Below are positions 1 through 8,924 of a stretch of DNA of 64,000 bases, in pieces. Below the pieces are notes generated by a model. The model was not told where the DNA came from, did not search any database, and saw only the letters and a program-made list of their open reading frames with translations. Origin of the DNA: Oscillospiraceae bacterium (GTDB lineage Bacteria > Bacillota > Clostridia > Oscillospirales > Acutalibacteraceae); NCBI GenBank assembly GCA_015065545.1, contig SVQA01000008.1, positions 1-64,000 of the forward strand. Reading direction: 5' to 3'. Each line of letters opens with the position of its first letter. Positions within the stretch are counted from its first letter, which is position 1. A program made the position numbers and the translations under genes.

Positions 1-88
1 TGTCAGTCTTAGGTCTTTAAATTAAAATTATTCTTTCTCTTTTCTCTTACCTCTTTATTCAGTTTTCAGGGTGCATACCCTTTTACAT

Positions 89-119
89 AGACTCAGAGTT
101 TAAGCTCTGAGTCTTTTTT
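89..119 (+). terminator. Rho-independent terminator of an off-window gene
   Basis: A 10-bp perfect stem (89-98 with 105-114), a 6-nt loop and a run of T follow. It would end a plus-strand transcript that starts left of the window. Confidence 0.8.
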
Positions 120-126
120 CTTTCTC

Positions 127-154
127 TTGCAATCTTATTCAGTATAATTATAAT
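127..154 (+). promoter_or_regulatory. Sigma-A promoter for the acetyltransferase gene
   Basis: TTGCAA, 16-nt spacer, TATAAT. It lies about 20 nt before the GAGGTGG ribosome site of the GNAT gene. Confidence 0.6.
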
Positions 155-171
155 ATAATTGAGGTGGTTTT

Positions 172-672
172 ATGTTTTCGTTGAAAGAGTATATGGAGAA
201 GGATGCAAAGATTATTTTGAGCTGGATTACTGACGAGAGGAGCTTTCGTCAATGGAGTGCGGATAAATACAAGGATTATCCTGCAAAGCCAGAGGATGTG
301 AACGCCTTTTATGAAGAAATTACGCCGAATGGTGCGATGCCCTTTATGTTTTGCGATGATGATAAGCCTATCGGACATTTGATTATGAGACCTCTTTGCG
401 ATGAAGCGGTCAAAACAGTAAGATTTGGATTTATCATTGTTGACAGCTCTATCCGGGGCAAAGGTTACGGCAAAGCTATGCTTTTGGAAGCACTTTCCTT
501 TGCTTTCTCAAATCTTTCGGCGAAGCGGGTTACCCTCGGTGTCTTTGAAAATAATCCCAAAGCTCTCAAGTGTTATGAGTCTGCGGGGTTTAAACAATGG
601 GGAGAAACGGTTTGCCGCATAGGCGAAGAAGACTGGATTTGTTTTGAAATGGAGTGCTTCTCTGCTTTATGA
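172..672 (+). CDS. GNAT family N-acetyltransferase
   Basis: This 166-residue protein has the length and layout of a single-domain Gcn5-related acetyltransferase, which moves an acetyl group from acetyl-CoA to an amine. The acetyl-CoA pyrophosphate loop is visible as IRGKGYGKAM (motif A, about residues 94-103). The following segment ENNPKALKCYESAGF is the typical motif B region. The early KDAKIILSWI stretch resembles the RimJ/RimL-like branch, but the substrate cannot be read from sequence. It is a single gene with its own promoter, preceded by GAGGTGG. The family assignment is safe; the role (protein N-terminus, aminoglycoside or small metabolite) is unknown. Confidence 0.88.
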   Translation: MFSLKEYMEKDAKIILSWITDERSFRQWSADKYKDYPAKPEDVNAFYEEITPNGAMPFMFCDDDKPIGHLIMRPLCDEAVKTVRFGFIIVDSSIRGKGYGKAMLLEALSFAFSNLSAKRVTLGVFENNPKALKCYESAGFKQWGETVCRIGEEDWICFEMECFSAL

Positions 673-687
673 TGGTAAATAAAATTC

Positions 688-716
688 TTGAAATACAATT
701 TAATTTGTGCTATATT
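688..716 (+). promoter_or_regulatory. Sigma-A promoter for the 749-1705 lipoprotein
   Basis: TTGAAA, 17-nt spacer, TATATT, about 30 nt before the start codon. The gene therefore has its own promoter. Confidence 0.65.
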
Positions 717-748
717 TAATGTAATAAATATAATAAGGAGGATTTCTT

Positions 749-1705
749 ATGAAAAAATTATTGGCTTTGATTCTTGCTTCTGTAATGTGCTTGTCAGTTC
801 TGGCTGCTTGTGGTGGCGACGATAAAAAGGACACGTCGGGTAACGAAGGTGCATTTGCAACAGTAGCACCTAAGGAAGATACCACTACTACACAAGCGGG
901 TGACGCAAAGATTACAACTGCAGTTGTGGACGAAACAGATACTCCCGATAACCCTGTACTACCTGCGGCTGAGGATGTAATCGTTGATAACGAATTTTGT
1001 AGAATTGAAATTACCGGAGTGACAGAAGATGATATTTTCGGCACCTCTATTGATTTGGAAATTATCAATAAGACCGATGACACAGATGTTACGGTTTCTG
1101 CTGATTATGTAACTGTAAACGGTATTCACAGAAACGCCGTACTCTATTCAGATGTTGTTGCAGGCAAAACAGCAAAAGAACAGATTTCATTTTATGATGA
1201 CGCAGACGAGTATATTGACGAATACACAGATATTGAGATTGGAATTTCTGTGACTGAGAAGGACGAGTATTTTGAAGATCCGCTCGTAAAAACAGTATAT
1301 AATTATTATCCTCTTGGCAAGGATAAAGCCAAGAAATATGTTAGAGAAGCACAGCCTACAGATAAGGTGCTTGTAGATAATGAGGATATTTCTGTTATAG
1401 TAACAGGCTTTGAAGAGGATGAGCTTTGGGGATATTCTGTAAATATGTATATTGTTAATAAATCTGACAGAAGCTTGCTTTGTACAACAGAGGATGACGT
1501 TTCTGTTAATTCCATTATGGTTTCTCCCTGGTTTTATGAGACAGTTTCAGGCGGTAAGGTGATGTTTGCAAAGATGGAAGGCTTCGAGCTTGAAGACAAG
1601 GGTATTAAGGATGTAAAGGATATAGAGTTTACCTTAAGAGTATGCGAAGCAGAGGATTTCTTTGCAGATGATATAGTTAATCAGAAGGTTACCCTTAAGC
1701 CTTAA
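749..1705 (+). CDS. Lipoprotein with two tandem beta-sandwich-like repeats
   Basis: The 318-residue product starts with a lipoprotein signal (MKKLLALILAS, lipobox LAAC with Cys21), so it should be tethered to the outer face of the membrane. A Thr/Asp-rich linker follows. Two related modules then repeat: one begins with DVIVDNEFCRIEITG (about residue 74) and the second with DKVLVDNEDISVIVTG (about residue 205). Each contains an I/VNK(T/S)D segment typical of small Ig-like or DUF4352-like folds. No enzymatic motif is visible. AAGGAGG lies 8 nt before ATG. The gene is monocistronic and ends at a strong bidirectional terminator. The function is unknown. Confidence 0.85.
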   Translation: MKKLLALILASVMCLSVLAACGGDDKKDTSGNEGAFATVAPKEDTTTTQAGDAKITTAVVDETDTPDNPVLPAAEDVIVDNEFCRIEITGVTEDDIFGTSIDLEIINKTDDTDVTVSADYVTVNGIHRNAVLYSDVVAGKTAKEQISFYDDADEYIDEYTDIEIGISVTEKDEYFEDPLVKTVYNYYPLGKDKAKKYVREAQPTDKVLVDNEDISVIVTGFEEDELWGYSVNMYIVNKSDRSLLCTTEDDVSVNSIMVSPWFYETVSGGKVMFAKMEGFELEDKGIKDVKDIEFTLRVCEAEDFFADDIVNQKVTLKP

Positions 1706-1753
1706 GTGCGGTGAATATTCTGAATATTAAAAAAAATAACCGATAAAAGAAAA

Positions 1754-1788
1754 CCTCCGAGGAGTTTTAAACTCTTCGGAGGCTTTTT
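1754..1788. terminator. Bidirectional terminator between convergent genes
   Basis: A 13-bp stem (1754-1766 with 1770-1782, one G-U pair) has T-runs on both sides. It serves the lipoprotein gene on plus and the dockerin gene on minus. Confidence 0.85.
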
Positions 1789-1816
1789 GCTTTAATGGTG
1801 TGTCGGGTTTAAGCTG

Positions 1817-2767
1817 TTATTCTGCAGTTACCAAATCACCAACGGGGGTGTTGACAGGAATGCCTGCTACCCATTTCTGAATAGCGGTAGCATCCTTAAC
1901 ATTTACTGTGCCATTCTGATCTGCATCTGCAGCTGCTTCGTTGATTGTGATTTCAAAGCCAGCAACCTGTTTCTGAATAGCAGTAGCATCCTTAACATTT
2001 ACTTTGCCGTCGCCGTCTGCATCACCCAGATAGAATTCGTCGGGGGTAGCTTCGTCGCCTGAGGAGGGTTTTGCTGCCTCAACAATAGCTGCCATTTCTT
2101 CGTCGGTAAGTCCCAGTGCAGCTGCTATGTTTGCAAAGATTTCTTCTTCGGTTTTGCCGCTGTATAAGAGAGCATTGTCAAGTGTACCGCTTGTGATGAA
2201 AGTTGTAACTACGGACTCAACTGTTGCTCCGGGAGCAAAAGCTGTGCCTGTGATGTTGCCGATGGATGTAATCTGGAGCACAGGACCGTATTTTGTTCTG
2301 TCCTGATTCTTCCAGAATGCAGCCTGACAAGTTTTTGAGCTGTCCTGAGGATTCTCGTAGATAGTGCCGTCGCAATAGAGGGTATCGCCAAAGCAATTTG
2401 TGTCCATAAGGCAATCGTAGGTCTGACGCTCAGAACCCGTGGAGGTTACAACGCAGAAGATTACACAGTACATTGTGCCTTCTTCAAGGCTGCCAACCTT
2501 TGAAATGTCGTAGGAATAAAGGAATTCTGTTTCGGTCTTTGTGCAAGTTTCTTTCTTTGAACCCCAGTTTGCAAGGGGATCGCCGCCATAAGGCCAGATG
2601 TGGCAGAAGACTTTGGAAATGTCATCTTTCCAGTGGTCGGGAACCTCAAAGTAAATTGTGGGCTCTTCGGAAGGGGTGAAAGCAGATTCCTCTGCGGATA
2701 CACCTGCTACAGCAAGGCAGGAGAGTGCAAGCAGTAAAACAAGCACCATGGATAAGATTTTTTTCAT
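1817..2767 (-). CDS. Secreted protein with C-terminal type I dockerin
   Basis: This 316-residue protein has a Sec signal peptide (MKKILSMVLVLLLALS, cleavage near GVSAEE). A roughly 150-residue module follows that opens with IYFEVPDHWKDD and holds several Cys. A short helical segment with TDEEMAAIVEAA comes next. The C terminus is a type I dockerin with two calcium-binding repeats, DADGDGKVNVKDATAIQK and DADQNGTVNVKDATAIQK. Dockerins bind cohesins on a scaffoldin, so the protein is probably part of a surface complex. The N-terminal module recalls WPG-type starch-binding domains (CHIWPYGGDPLANW) but is not a clear match. It is a tandem paralogue of the neighbouring gene (2804-3775), 36 nt away on the same strand. 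Confidence 0.88.
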   Translation of the reverse strand: MKKILSMVLVLLLALSCLAVAGVSAEESAFTPSEEPTIYFEVPDHWKDDISKVFCHIWPYGGDPLANWGSKKETCTKTETEFLYSYDISKVGSLEEGTMYCVIFCVVTSTGSERQTYDCLMDTNCFGDTLYCDGTIYENPQDSSKTCQAAFWKNQDRTKYGPVLQITSIGNITGTAFAPGATVESVVTTFITSGTLDNALLYSGKTEEEIFANIAAALGLTDEEMAAIVEAAKPSSGDEATPDEFYLGDADGDGKVNVKDATAIQKQVAGFEITINEAAADADQNGTVNVKDATAIQKWVAGIPVNTPVGDLVTAE

Positions 2768-2803
2768 TTTGTTTTCCTCCTCTTTAAAATGAATTAGATT
2801 TAT

Positions 2804-3775
2804 TTACGCAGGGTATGTGGATGGTTGCCCAAAGGTGTATAACTCACCGATAGGAGTACCGAGTTCAATACCTGCAATATATTTTTGTATAGCAGTTACG
2901 TCAATGACATTAACTGTGAGATTTGTGTCGGAATCGGCACTTTCTACGTCGATATTTATATCATATCCTGCTACGTGTTTCTGAATAGCAGTAGCATCCT
3001 TAATGTTTACAACCTCGTCGCCGTTAGCGTCGCCCAGAAGAACAGGGAGATTAGAGTCCTCTTTCTCCCATTTAACGTGGATACCTGCATTATCAACAAG
3101 ACGAGATACTGTAGTTTTGCTGAAACTTAATTGGTGGCTAATATCGTCTATGATGATTTGATGGGGCTTACCTGTAACATTATTTACCTGCCAAAGGTAA
3201 GCGGTTTCCCACGATAAGAAGTCCGCCATTAAATCTTTAGGTGTGAGTGGCTTAGGAAGTGCACTTCCGACAACCTTACCAAATTCGGAGATTACCATTA
3301 AGGGTCCGTAAGCAGATTTATCCTGATTCTTCCAGTATGCCATAATGGCTGTTTTGATAGAATCTGCAGGGTGGGGAAGTTTTGTGCCGTCACAGTACAT
3401 AGTGTCTCCATAGCACTCTGCTGAAAACAAAGCATCATAAGTCTGCATGCCTGTGTCAGAGCTGAAAATCACACCGTATACTTTGGTTTCGTCAAAACTG
3501 CTGAGTACGGATACATCGTAGGAATAGAGATTTTCTGTTCCGCGGACTGCTGTGCAACGTTCTTTCTTTGATTGCCAGCTTGCAAGAGGGGGGTTATTTA
3601 ACTCCCAGATATGACAGAAAATTCTTTTATAACTGCCCCAATCCTCGGGAACTTCAAAATAAATTATTGGTTCTTCGGATGGAGTGAATTCGGTTTCCTC
3701 TGCGGATACACCTGCAAGTGCCATACAGGAAAGTGTGAGTACTAAAACAAGCACCATAGATAAGATCTTTTTCAT
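2804..3775 (-). CDS. Secreted dockerin protein, paralogue of the next gene
   Basis: This 323-residue protein shares the signal peptide, the FTPSEEP leader and the N-terminal module (IYFEVPEDWGSYKRIFCHIW) with the 1817-2767 product. It ends in a type I dockerin (DANGDEVVNIKDATAIQK, then DSDTNLTVNVIDVTAIQK). The middle segments of the two paralogues do not match. This one has ISHQLSFSKTTVSRLVD, which looks like a helix-turn-helix fragment and may be chance. The start was set at the ATG at 3775 because GGAGG lies just before it; an upstream ATG at 3790 overlaps that ribosome site. No clear promoter was found in 3776-3849. The pair probably arose by local duplication and may be co-transcribed. 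Confidence 0.87.
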   Translation of the reverse strand: MKKILSMVLVLVLTLSCMALAGVSAEETEFTPSEEPIIYFEVPEDWGSYKRIFCHIWELNNPPLASWQSKKERCTAVRGTENLYSYDVSVLSSFDETKVYGVIFSSDTGMQTYDALFSAECYGDTMYCDGTKLPHPADSIKTAIMAYWKNQDKSAYGPLMVISEFGKVVGSALPKPLTPKDLMADFLSWETAYLWQVNNVTGKPHQIIIDDISHQLSFSKTTVSRLVDNAGIHVKWEKEDSNLPVLLGDANGDEVVNIKDATAIQKHVAGYDINIDVESADSDTNLTVNVIDVTAIQKYIAGIELGTPIGELYTFGQPSTYPA

Positions 3776-3849
3776 TTTTACATCCTCCATTTTTAAGAAA
3801 GTAAGATACGGATTTTTCCTATCTATTAATTAGACGTAAAAATTTGGAT

Positions 3850-4503
3850 TTACTCACACTTTTTCTTCATAGAATTTATTGCTTTTTTGGGGTCGTCGGC
3901 TTTGAACACGGATGTGCCTGCAACGCAAACGTCAACACCTGCATCAGCAAGGAGCTTTATGTTCTGTTCGCCGATACCGCCGTCAGCTTCAATAAGCAGA
4001 TCGGTAAGCCCTTGTCTGTCGGCTTCACAGCGAAGCTCTGCTACCTTTGGAAGCATATCTGCCATAAAGCTCTGACCGCCAAAGCCGGGCTCAACAGTCA
4101 TTACAAGCACCATATAAAGATCTTTAAGATAAGGGAAGACTGCCTCGGCAGGAGTGCCCGGTTTAATAACCAGACCTGCTTTAATGCCTCGGCTCTTGAT
4201 TTTGTCGATAGTTTTCTGAATATCGCTGTCACACTCGATGTGGAAGGTGATAATATCCGAGCCTGCATCGGCAAAATCGTCGATGTATTTAAGGGGGTCG
4301 GAAATCATAAGGTGAACATCAAAGGGCTTGTCAGTATATTTTCTCACCCATTTGATAACCGGTGCACCAAAGGTAATGTTGGGAACGAAATGTCCGTCCA
4401 TAATATCAAGATGCATAAAGTCTGCACCGGCCTTGTCCATACGGGCAATTTCTTCACCGAATCTGGAGAAATCGCAAGAGAGAAGGGAAGGGGCTATAAG
4501 CAT
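3850..4503 (-). CDS. rpe: Ribulose-phosphate 3-epimerase
   Basis: The product (217 residues) interconverts ribulose 5-phosphate and xylulose 5-phosphate in the cytosolic pentose phosphate pathway. Family hallmarks are all present: LIAPSLLSCDF at the N terminus, the metal-binding MHLDIMDGHFVPN segment, the MTVEPGFGGQ loop and the phosphate-binding EADGGI segment. Length is normal for the family. ATG at 4503 is preferred over the upstream TTG at 4512 because AGGAG sits 9 nt before the ATG and abuts the TTG. It is the last gene of a minus-strand run rlmB - ATPase-like - rpe, 21 nt after the ATPase-like gene. Confidence 0.95.
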   Translation of the reverse strand: MLIAPSLLSCDFSRFGEEIARMDKAGADFMHLDIMDGHFVPNITFGAPVIKWVRKYTDKPFDVHLMISDPLKYIDDFADAGSDIITFHIECDSDIQKTIDKIKSRGIKAGLVIKPGTPAEAVFPYLKDLYMVLVMTVEPGFGGQSFMADMLPKVAELRCEADRQGLTDLLIEADGGIGEQNIKLLADAGVDVCVAGTSVFKADDPKKAINSMKKKCE

Positions 4504-4524
4504 ACGTTTCAACTCCTGTTTTAA

Positions 4525-7089
4525 TTATGGTTTGTGAAATAAGGGAACGATAAGTGTAGCGGCTGCCCATAACAGAATAAACAGCAGCATTTCTAAATTC
4601 TTAAGAATACCTGCTCCTGCAAAGAGCGAGAGGGCAGATACTATTACAACACCCAGAACAATTCCGATAAGCTGAATAACTACGGCGAGAGAGGTGCTGT
4701 TTTTGAGCTTCACGCATCCGCAAAGAGCACGAAGTAAAGAGAGGAAGGAGCCTCTGGTGGAAAGGTAAGCACGGGAGGAGTCTTCTTTCTGAGATGTGAT
4801 TTCCTGACAAACATTGCCAAGGCCTGTGGGAAGTACCTTGACACTGCGGTAGAAGATACCAAAGTCGGCAGAAATCTTCTCGCCTGTTACGTTGCAGTCT
4901 GTTGTGTGTACGAGTAGGCTGATTCCGTTTGCTTCTGCGCACTTGAGGAGTTCTGCGATTCGTAGGGTTGTGTCGTAGGTAGTTACAAACATTGCAAGAA
5001 GCTCGCCTGAGCGGGCAAGATAGGTAACAAGCTTGCCGTCTTTAGTGTGTTTTTCTTCGAAATCCTCTACAGGAAGAGCAACTGCGTATTTGTCAAGGAG
5101 TGCCTTATTGCCTACAAGAATACGCTCACCCTCAACCCAACCTACAAGTCCGAGGTTGTCCTCATAAAGAACACTCTCTACCTTGGGAACTTTGTTTTTA
5201 TTTGTAGCAATTACGTGATCAAACACACAAGCCATAGGGCTTTTTGCTTCTGTGAGGATTGCGGCAGCAGCCAGCATACCCGCTTCAACACGGTTGTTTG
5301 AGAAGGCTTTGACACCGTTTAAGGTGATGCTGTCAATAGGATAAAGATCCCTTGCTTCACAGATAACTGCCTTTGTGTCGCAGAATTGTCTCACAGCGGG
5401 ATAACCGCTTATCATTGCGTTTTTTGATAATGTGTCTTTGCAGAGCTTGTGCATGGGCAGATTAACCGCCAACAAATCACAAACCGGCACAGAAACACAG
5501 GAAAGGATAGAAAAGGCAGAGAACGCACCTACAATGTCCTTTGCAAATATTCCATAGAGGATTCCCACAAAGAGAGAGAAGAGGAGCGTAACAGGAGCAA
5601 TCTTGCTTGCCATATCCTCGCTGGGATCGGGAGAGTAGGAAAGTCGAAGGAAATCGCTTAAAAAGTCGGTTTCGTGCTGGTACGCAACAATAGGCTTGCC
5701 CATAGTTGTTCCGCTTATAAACTGGCGGGCAATATCCTCGTTTGTATAAATCTTTGCGGAATAAGCCGCTGTGGTCTTTGAGGTAATGAATTTGAAGTTC
5801 TCTTTAACTCTGCGCACCATAAAGAACTTACCGAGGCAATTGAGCAGAAGTGCCAGAATTGCTATTGATGTAAAGAGATTCAGATCTCCTGAGAAAAATC
5901 TTGCAGGAGTGAACATTGCAACTGCCGACTGGAGCAAGGCGGCGGACAGAGCGATTGCCGCACCTGTGTCGGAGTTGCCCTTGAATTTTTTAAGGGGGGT
6001 AAGTCCGTTGAGGATTGTAACTCTGCAAACCCAGCCTGATACGCAAAGAATAAGGAAATTAAAGATTGCAAGGGTTATGGAGGATGCAAAGCTGTGCACA
6101 GAGGCTCTGCCGATTATTGTGAGTATCAGCGAGATAACGAAGAGAGCACCTGTGAAAATGCTGTTGATAAACATCTTTTTGATGTTTGAGTTTACCTCAA
6201 GGATAATGGATTTTGCATCCTGAGGACTGCGGTAGTCTTCTATCTGTATGGTTTTTTCTTTGAAATCCTCGTTGTCGTCATCTTCGTGAGAAGAGAAAAA
6301 TCCCGCAACCTTGCCGATTACACCTGAGGCAACCTTACCTGCAGATGCTTTTTCCTGAGATTCCTCTGTTTCAGGCATATCGGGTTCTGCTTTTACATTC
6401 TGGGAGATGATGGGGTTGGGAGATGCTATGTATTTTTTATACTCATTCTCTACAACAGCAGAGAACTTGCCTGCTCTTACATGAACCTTCTCTACTTTGC
6501 TTTCGTGTTGATAAACAGGTACCTTTGAAACAACCGTCTGAACAGCGCCGATAGGCTTGGGCTTACCGAAAAGACGCTCAAAGTTACTCTGGGAGTCAGA
6601 GGCTTGTGTTTCGTTTTTTTTGTTTTCGGAGGTTTCGGGTTCTTCCTCCTCATCATCCAGATCTATATCTATTGTGTCTACATCTTTCATTCTGATGGAA
6701 TGAACGGTGAAGCTGTCTACCTTTTCAATAACCTCTTCCGAAATTTTTGTGCCCTCATCGTATTCGGGAGTAAGGGTTACGACTGTGTCGGATTCTTCGG
6801 GGTTAGCTTTTGCTTCTTCTGCCTTTTCTGCAGGTTCTTCCTGACTTGGCTTTGCGGTGCTTTCGCCTTCCTCTTCATCTTCTAAATCAGCATCAAGAGG
6901 GCTTTTGTTTGTAAGACGGATTTCCTTGCTGGTGTTGCTGTATATTTCTTCCATCTTAGGACCGCCGCTGAGTTTCAGCGCTGCCTTTTCCATCTCTTCT
7001 TTCTCAGAGAGGTAACGTGTTTCTTCGATTATAGAGTCGATTGCAACGTCTTTATTTATGTTCTTTTTATCTTTGTTTTTCTTGCTCAT
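4525..7089 (-). CDS. Degenerate P-type ATPase-like membrane protein
   Basis: This 854-residue protein has a roughly 300-residue acidic, low-complexity cytoplasmic N terminus. The rest follows the order of a P1B-type cation ATPase: about six membrane segments, a soluble P/N-domain region (GNKALL near residue 660 resembles the N-domain loop), and two last membrane segments. The catalytic motifs are lost. Where DKTGTLT is expected after two hydrophobic residues the sequence reads EARDLYP (Glu578 in place of the phospho-Asp). TGDN is replaced by TTDCN near residue 728, and GDGxNDxP is absent. It cannot be an ordinary pump; a sensor, scaffold or regulatory role is possible. ATG at 7089 was chosen because AAGGAAG precedes it, while the ATG at 7110 lies upstream of that site. 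It sits between rlmB and rpe. Confidence 0.75.
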   Translation of the reverse strand: MSKKNKDKKNINKDVAIDSIIEETRYLSEKEEMEKAALKLSGGPKMEEIYSNTSKEIRLTNKSPLDADLEDEEEGESTAKPSQEEPAEKAEEAKANPEESDTVVTLTPEYDEGTKISEEVIEKVDSFTVHSIRMKDVDTIDIDLDDEEEEPETSENKKNETQASDSQSNFERLFGKPKPIGAVQTVVSKVPVYQHESKVEKVHVRAGKFSAVVENEYKKYIASPNPIISQNVKAEPDMPETEESQEKASAGKVASGVIGKVAGFFSSHEDDDNEDFKEKTIQIEDYRSPQDAKSIILEVNSNIKKMFINSIFTGALFVISLILTIIGRASVHSFASSITLAIFNFLILCVSGWVCRVTILNGLTPLKKFKGNSDTGAAIALSAALLQSAVAMFTPARFFSGDLNLFTSIAILALLLNCLGKFFMVRRVKENFKFITSKTTAAYSAKIYTNEDIARQFISGTTMGKPIVAYQHETDFLSDFLRLSYSPDPSEDMASKIAPVTLLFSLFVGILYGIFAKDIVGAFSAFSILSCVSVPVCDLLAVNLPMHKLCKDTLSKNAMISGYPAVRQFCDTKAVICEARDLYPIDSITLNGVKAFSNNRVEAGMLAAAAILTEAKSPMACVFDHVIATNKNKVPKVESVLYEDNLGLVGWVEGERILVGNKALLDKYAVALPVEDFEEKHTKDGKLVTYLARSGELLAMFVTTYDTTLRIAELLKCAEANGISLLVHTTDCNVTGEKISADFGIFYRSVKVLPTGLGNVCQEITSQKEDSSRAYLSTRGSFLSLLRALCGCVKLKNSTSLAVVIQLIGIVLGVVIVSALSLFAGAGILKNLEMLLFILLWAAATLIVPLFHKP

Positions 7090-7120
7090 TGGTTTCACTT
7101 CCTTATGCATTGGTGATTTA

Positions 7121-7897
7121 TCAGGGTCTGGAGTCGGCGATTTTGTACATCAAAATACCTGCGGCAACAGAAGCATTGAGGGAATTGATTTTTCCCTTCA
7201 TTGGCAGAGATACGATTACATCGCATTTTTCTCTTACAAGTCTGCCTATGCCTTTGCCTTCGTTACCAATAACAAGTGCAACGCCACCCTTGAAATCACA
7301 CTCTCGGTAATCCTGACCGTTCATATCCGCACCGAAAACCCAGAGTCCCTTTTCTTTTAGGCTGTCGATTACAGCAGGAATGTTGGGTACACGTACAACG
7401 GGTACATATTCGGTTGCGCCAGCGGCGGTTTTGCCGACAGTAAAGCTCAGTCCAGCACTGCGTCGGTTGGGAATGATGATACCGTGAGCACCTGCACATT
7501 CTGCAGTACGGATGATAGCACCTAAATTATGAGGGTCTTCGATTTCGTCAAGTATAACAATGAAGGGGTCTTCTTCACGCTCTTGTGCAAGGGTGAAAAT
7601 ATCCTCCATATTTTTGTATTCGCAAACAGCGGCTACTGCGGCAATGCCCTGATGTGTGCCGCCTGAGCACATATAGTCAAGCTTTTTGGGGTCTACTTCT
7701 TTTATGCGGATGTTTTTTTCTTTTGCTTTTGCAAGTATACCCACGATAGCGCCTGTTTTGGCACCTTTTGAAACAAGCAGAGAATCAATTGCTCTGCCGC
7801 TTCGTATAGCTTCGCTTACTGGGTTTCTGCCAAAGATTACGTCGCCTCTGTTTTCATTCTCGGTATTTTGATTTCTGTTGTTTTTATAGTCTGCCAT
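7121..7897 (-). CDS. rlmB: 23S rRNA (guanosine-2'-O-)-methyltransferase, TrmH family
   Basis: This 258-residue SPOUT methyltransferase uses S-adenosylmethionine to methylate a ribose in RNA. The N terminus carries the small RNA-binding substrate domain (VIFGRNPVSEAI, then THQGIAA). The three SPOUT motifs follow in order: DPHNLGAIIRTAECAGA, ALVIGNEGKGI and LPMKGKINSLNASVAAGI. Together they form the knotted SAM site. The N-terminal 15 residues are Asn-rich and poorly conserved. Family and length fit RlmB/YacO. The tRNA-modifying paralogue TrmH is less likely because of the N-terminal domain. It is the first gene of the minus-strand run leading into the ATPase-like gene (31-nt gap). Confidence 0.9.
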   Translation of the reverse strand: MADYKNNRNQNTENENRGDVIFGRNPVSEAIRSGRAIDSLLVSKGAKTGAIVGILAKAKEKNIRIKEVDPKKLDYMCSGGTHQGIAAVAAVCEYKNMEDIFTLAQEREEDPFIVILDEIEDPHNLGAIIRTAECAGAHGIIIPNRRSAGLSFTVGKTAAGATEYVPVVRVPNIPAVIDSLKEKGLWVFGADMNGQDYRECDFKGGVALVIGNEGKGIGRLVREKCDVIVSLPMKGKINSLNASVAAGILMYKIADSRP

Positions 7898-8006
7898 ATC
7901 TGTTAAATCCTTTTGAACGAAATATACTTATACATTTTATATTGTAGCACAAAAGGTGTTGTTTGAGAATAGTTTTTTTGAAAAAACAGGGGCTTTTTTG
8001 CCGAGT

Positions 8007-8594
8007 TTACAGGAAAACCTCGGAAGGCTCTGAGAAGGTGGGAATAGATTTTGGCGAAGAGGAAACAATGCCGTACAAGCCTGTGGAATTATCTTTGAAA
8101 AGAGGTGTTTTCGGAGGGTAGTAGGTAAAGGAAAGAATCATAATAAGTGCAAGAAAAATCATCATAATGCCTGTGTAAAAGTTTTGTCCTCGGTTTTCTT
8201 TAAAAAGTGTAACCTTATATGAGACAAAGTGAGCGAGAAAAGAAAAGAAAAGGCTTGCAAGAATGTCTAAAATGAGAATCGGCTTTCCTACAAGGGGAGT
8301 GTATAAATAGAAAAATACTGCAATCGAGATACAAAGGAAATAAAGCCCCAGAGCTTTTCCCCAGACAAATTTACGAAGAGGCGGTCTTGCCCATAAAAGC
8401 TCGATGATTGCCCAAGATATATAGGCAATTGCGAAGACCTTGAGATGCTCCCAAACACTTTCGTTTACAGCACCGAAGAGAGCTCCAAGGATGCTCTCTC
8501 CTGTCAAATTATAAATAAAATGCAGCAAAGAGGCTATGGCAAATACCACAGCCCCTCCGAATATTTCCAATCTTTTATATAATTTATCATTCAT
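8007..8594 (-). CDS. DUF6512-like integral membrane protein
   Basis: This 195-residue protein has about six hydrophobic segments and should sit in the cytoplasmic membrane. The stretch GAVNESVWEHLKVF followed by YISWAIIELLWA resembles the DUF6512 family of Clostridia, whose function is not known. ATG at 8594 was chosen because GGAGG lies 7 nt upstream; the frame is open further upstream to 8630 but without a ribosome site. No partner gene gives a functional clue. The 3' side (7898-8006) carries no convincing terminator. Confidence 0.7.
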   Translation of the reverse strand: MNDKLYKRLEIFGGAVVFAIASLLHFIYNLTGESILGALFGAVNESVWEHLKVFAIAYISWAIIELLWARPPLRKFVWGKALGLYFLCISIAVFFYLYTPLVGKPILILDILASLFFSFLAHFVSYKVTLFKENRGQNFYTGIMMIFLALIMILSFTYYPPKTPLFKDNSTGLYGIVSSSPKSIPTFSEPSEVFL

Positions 8595-8657
8595 ATTGAT
8601 GCCTCCTTTGAATATATAATGTATATGCAAAGAAGACCGGTCTGATTCCTGCTGTTT

Positions 8658-8924
8658 TTACACAATTATGCTATGAAGTATCCAGGTCACTGCGGCACCG
8701 CTCAAAGCGGACAGACCGAGCCGCCAAGCCCAGAAGCCCAGATTGTGTTTTGTTTTCATTGAAGAAGGGGCGTCGAGCTCTTTTAGGAGCTTTTTCGCTT
8801 CTTTTTCAAGGAGATGCTCATGAAGGTTTGCGTACTCGGGTTTGACGATAAGCCAGGCTTTTTCGTAATATGTGCTGGGTGTTTGAGAGAGCTCTATAAT
8901 TTGTCGATTGATACCTTTAATCAT
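8658..8924 (-). CDS. Small membrane-anchored hypothetical protein
   Basis: This is an 88-residue protein with a charged helical front (HEHLLEKEAKKLLKEL) and one C-terminal hydrophobic segment (LSALSGAAVTWILHSIIV). It looks like a small tail-anchored protein. ATG at 8924 is supported by GGAGG 7 nt upstream. The same frame stays open to 9194, but that part is AT-rich, has no ribosome site and looks non-coding. I do not recognise a family. It lies 63 nt upstream of the DUF6512-like gene on the same strand, so the two may be co-transcribed. Confidence 0.6.
   Translation of the reverse strand: MIKGINRQIIELSQTPSTYYEKAWLIVKPEYANLHEHLLEKEAKKLLKELDAPSSMKTKHNLGFWAWRLGLSALSGAAVTWILHSIIV

Noticed and set aside
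3844..4524. Long plus-strand open frame over rpe
   Set aside because: It is antisense to rpe, whose motifs are complete. The frame has no ribosome site and no family resemblance.
4525..7089. Functional copper or cadmium pump
   Set aside because: The phospho-Asp, TGDN and GDGxND motifs are all missing.
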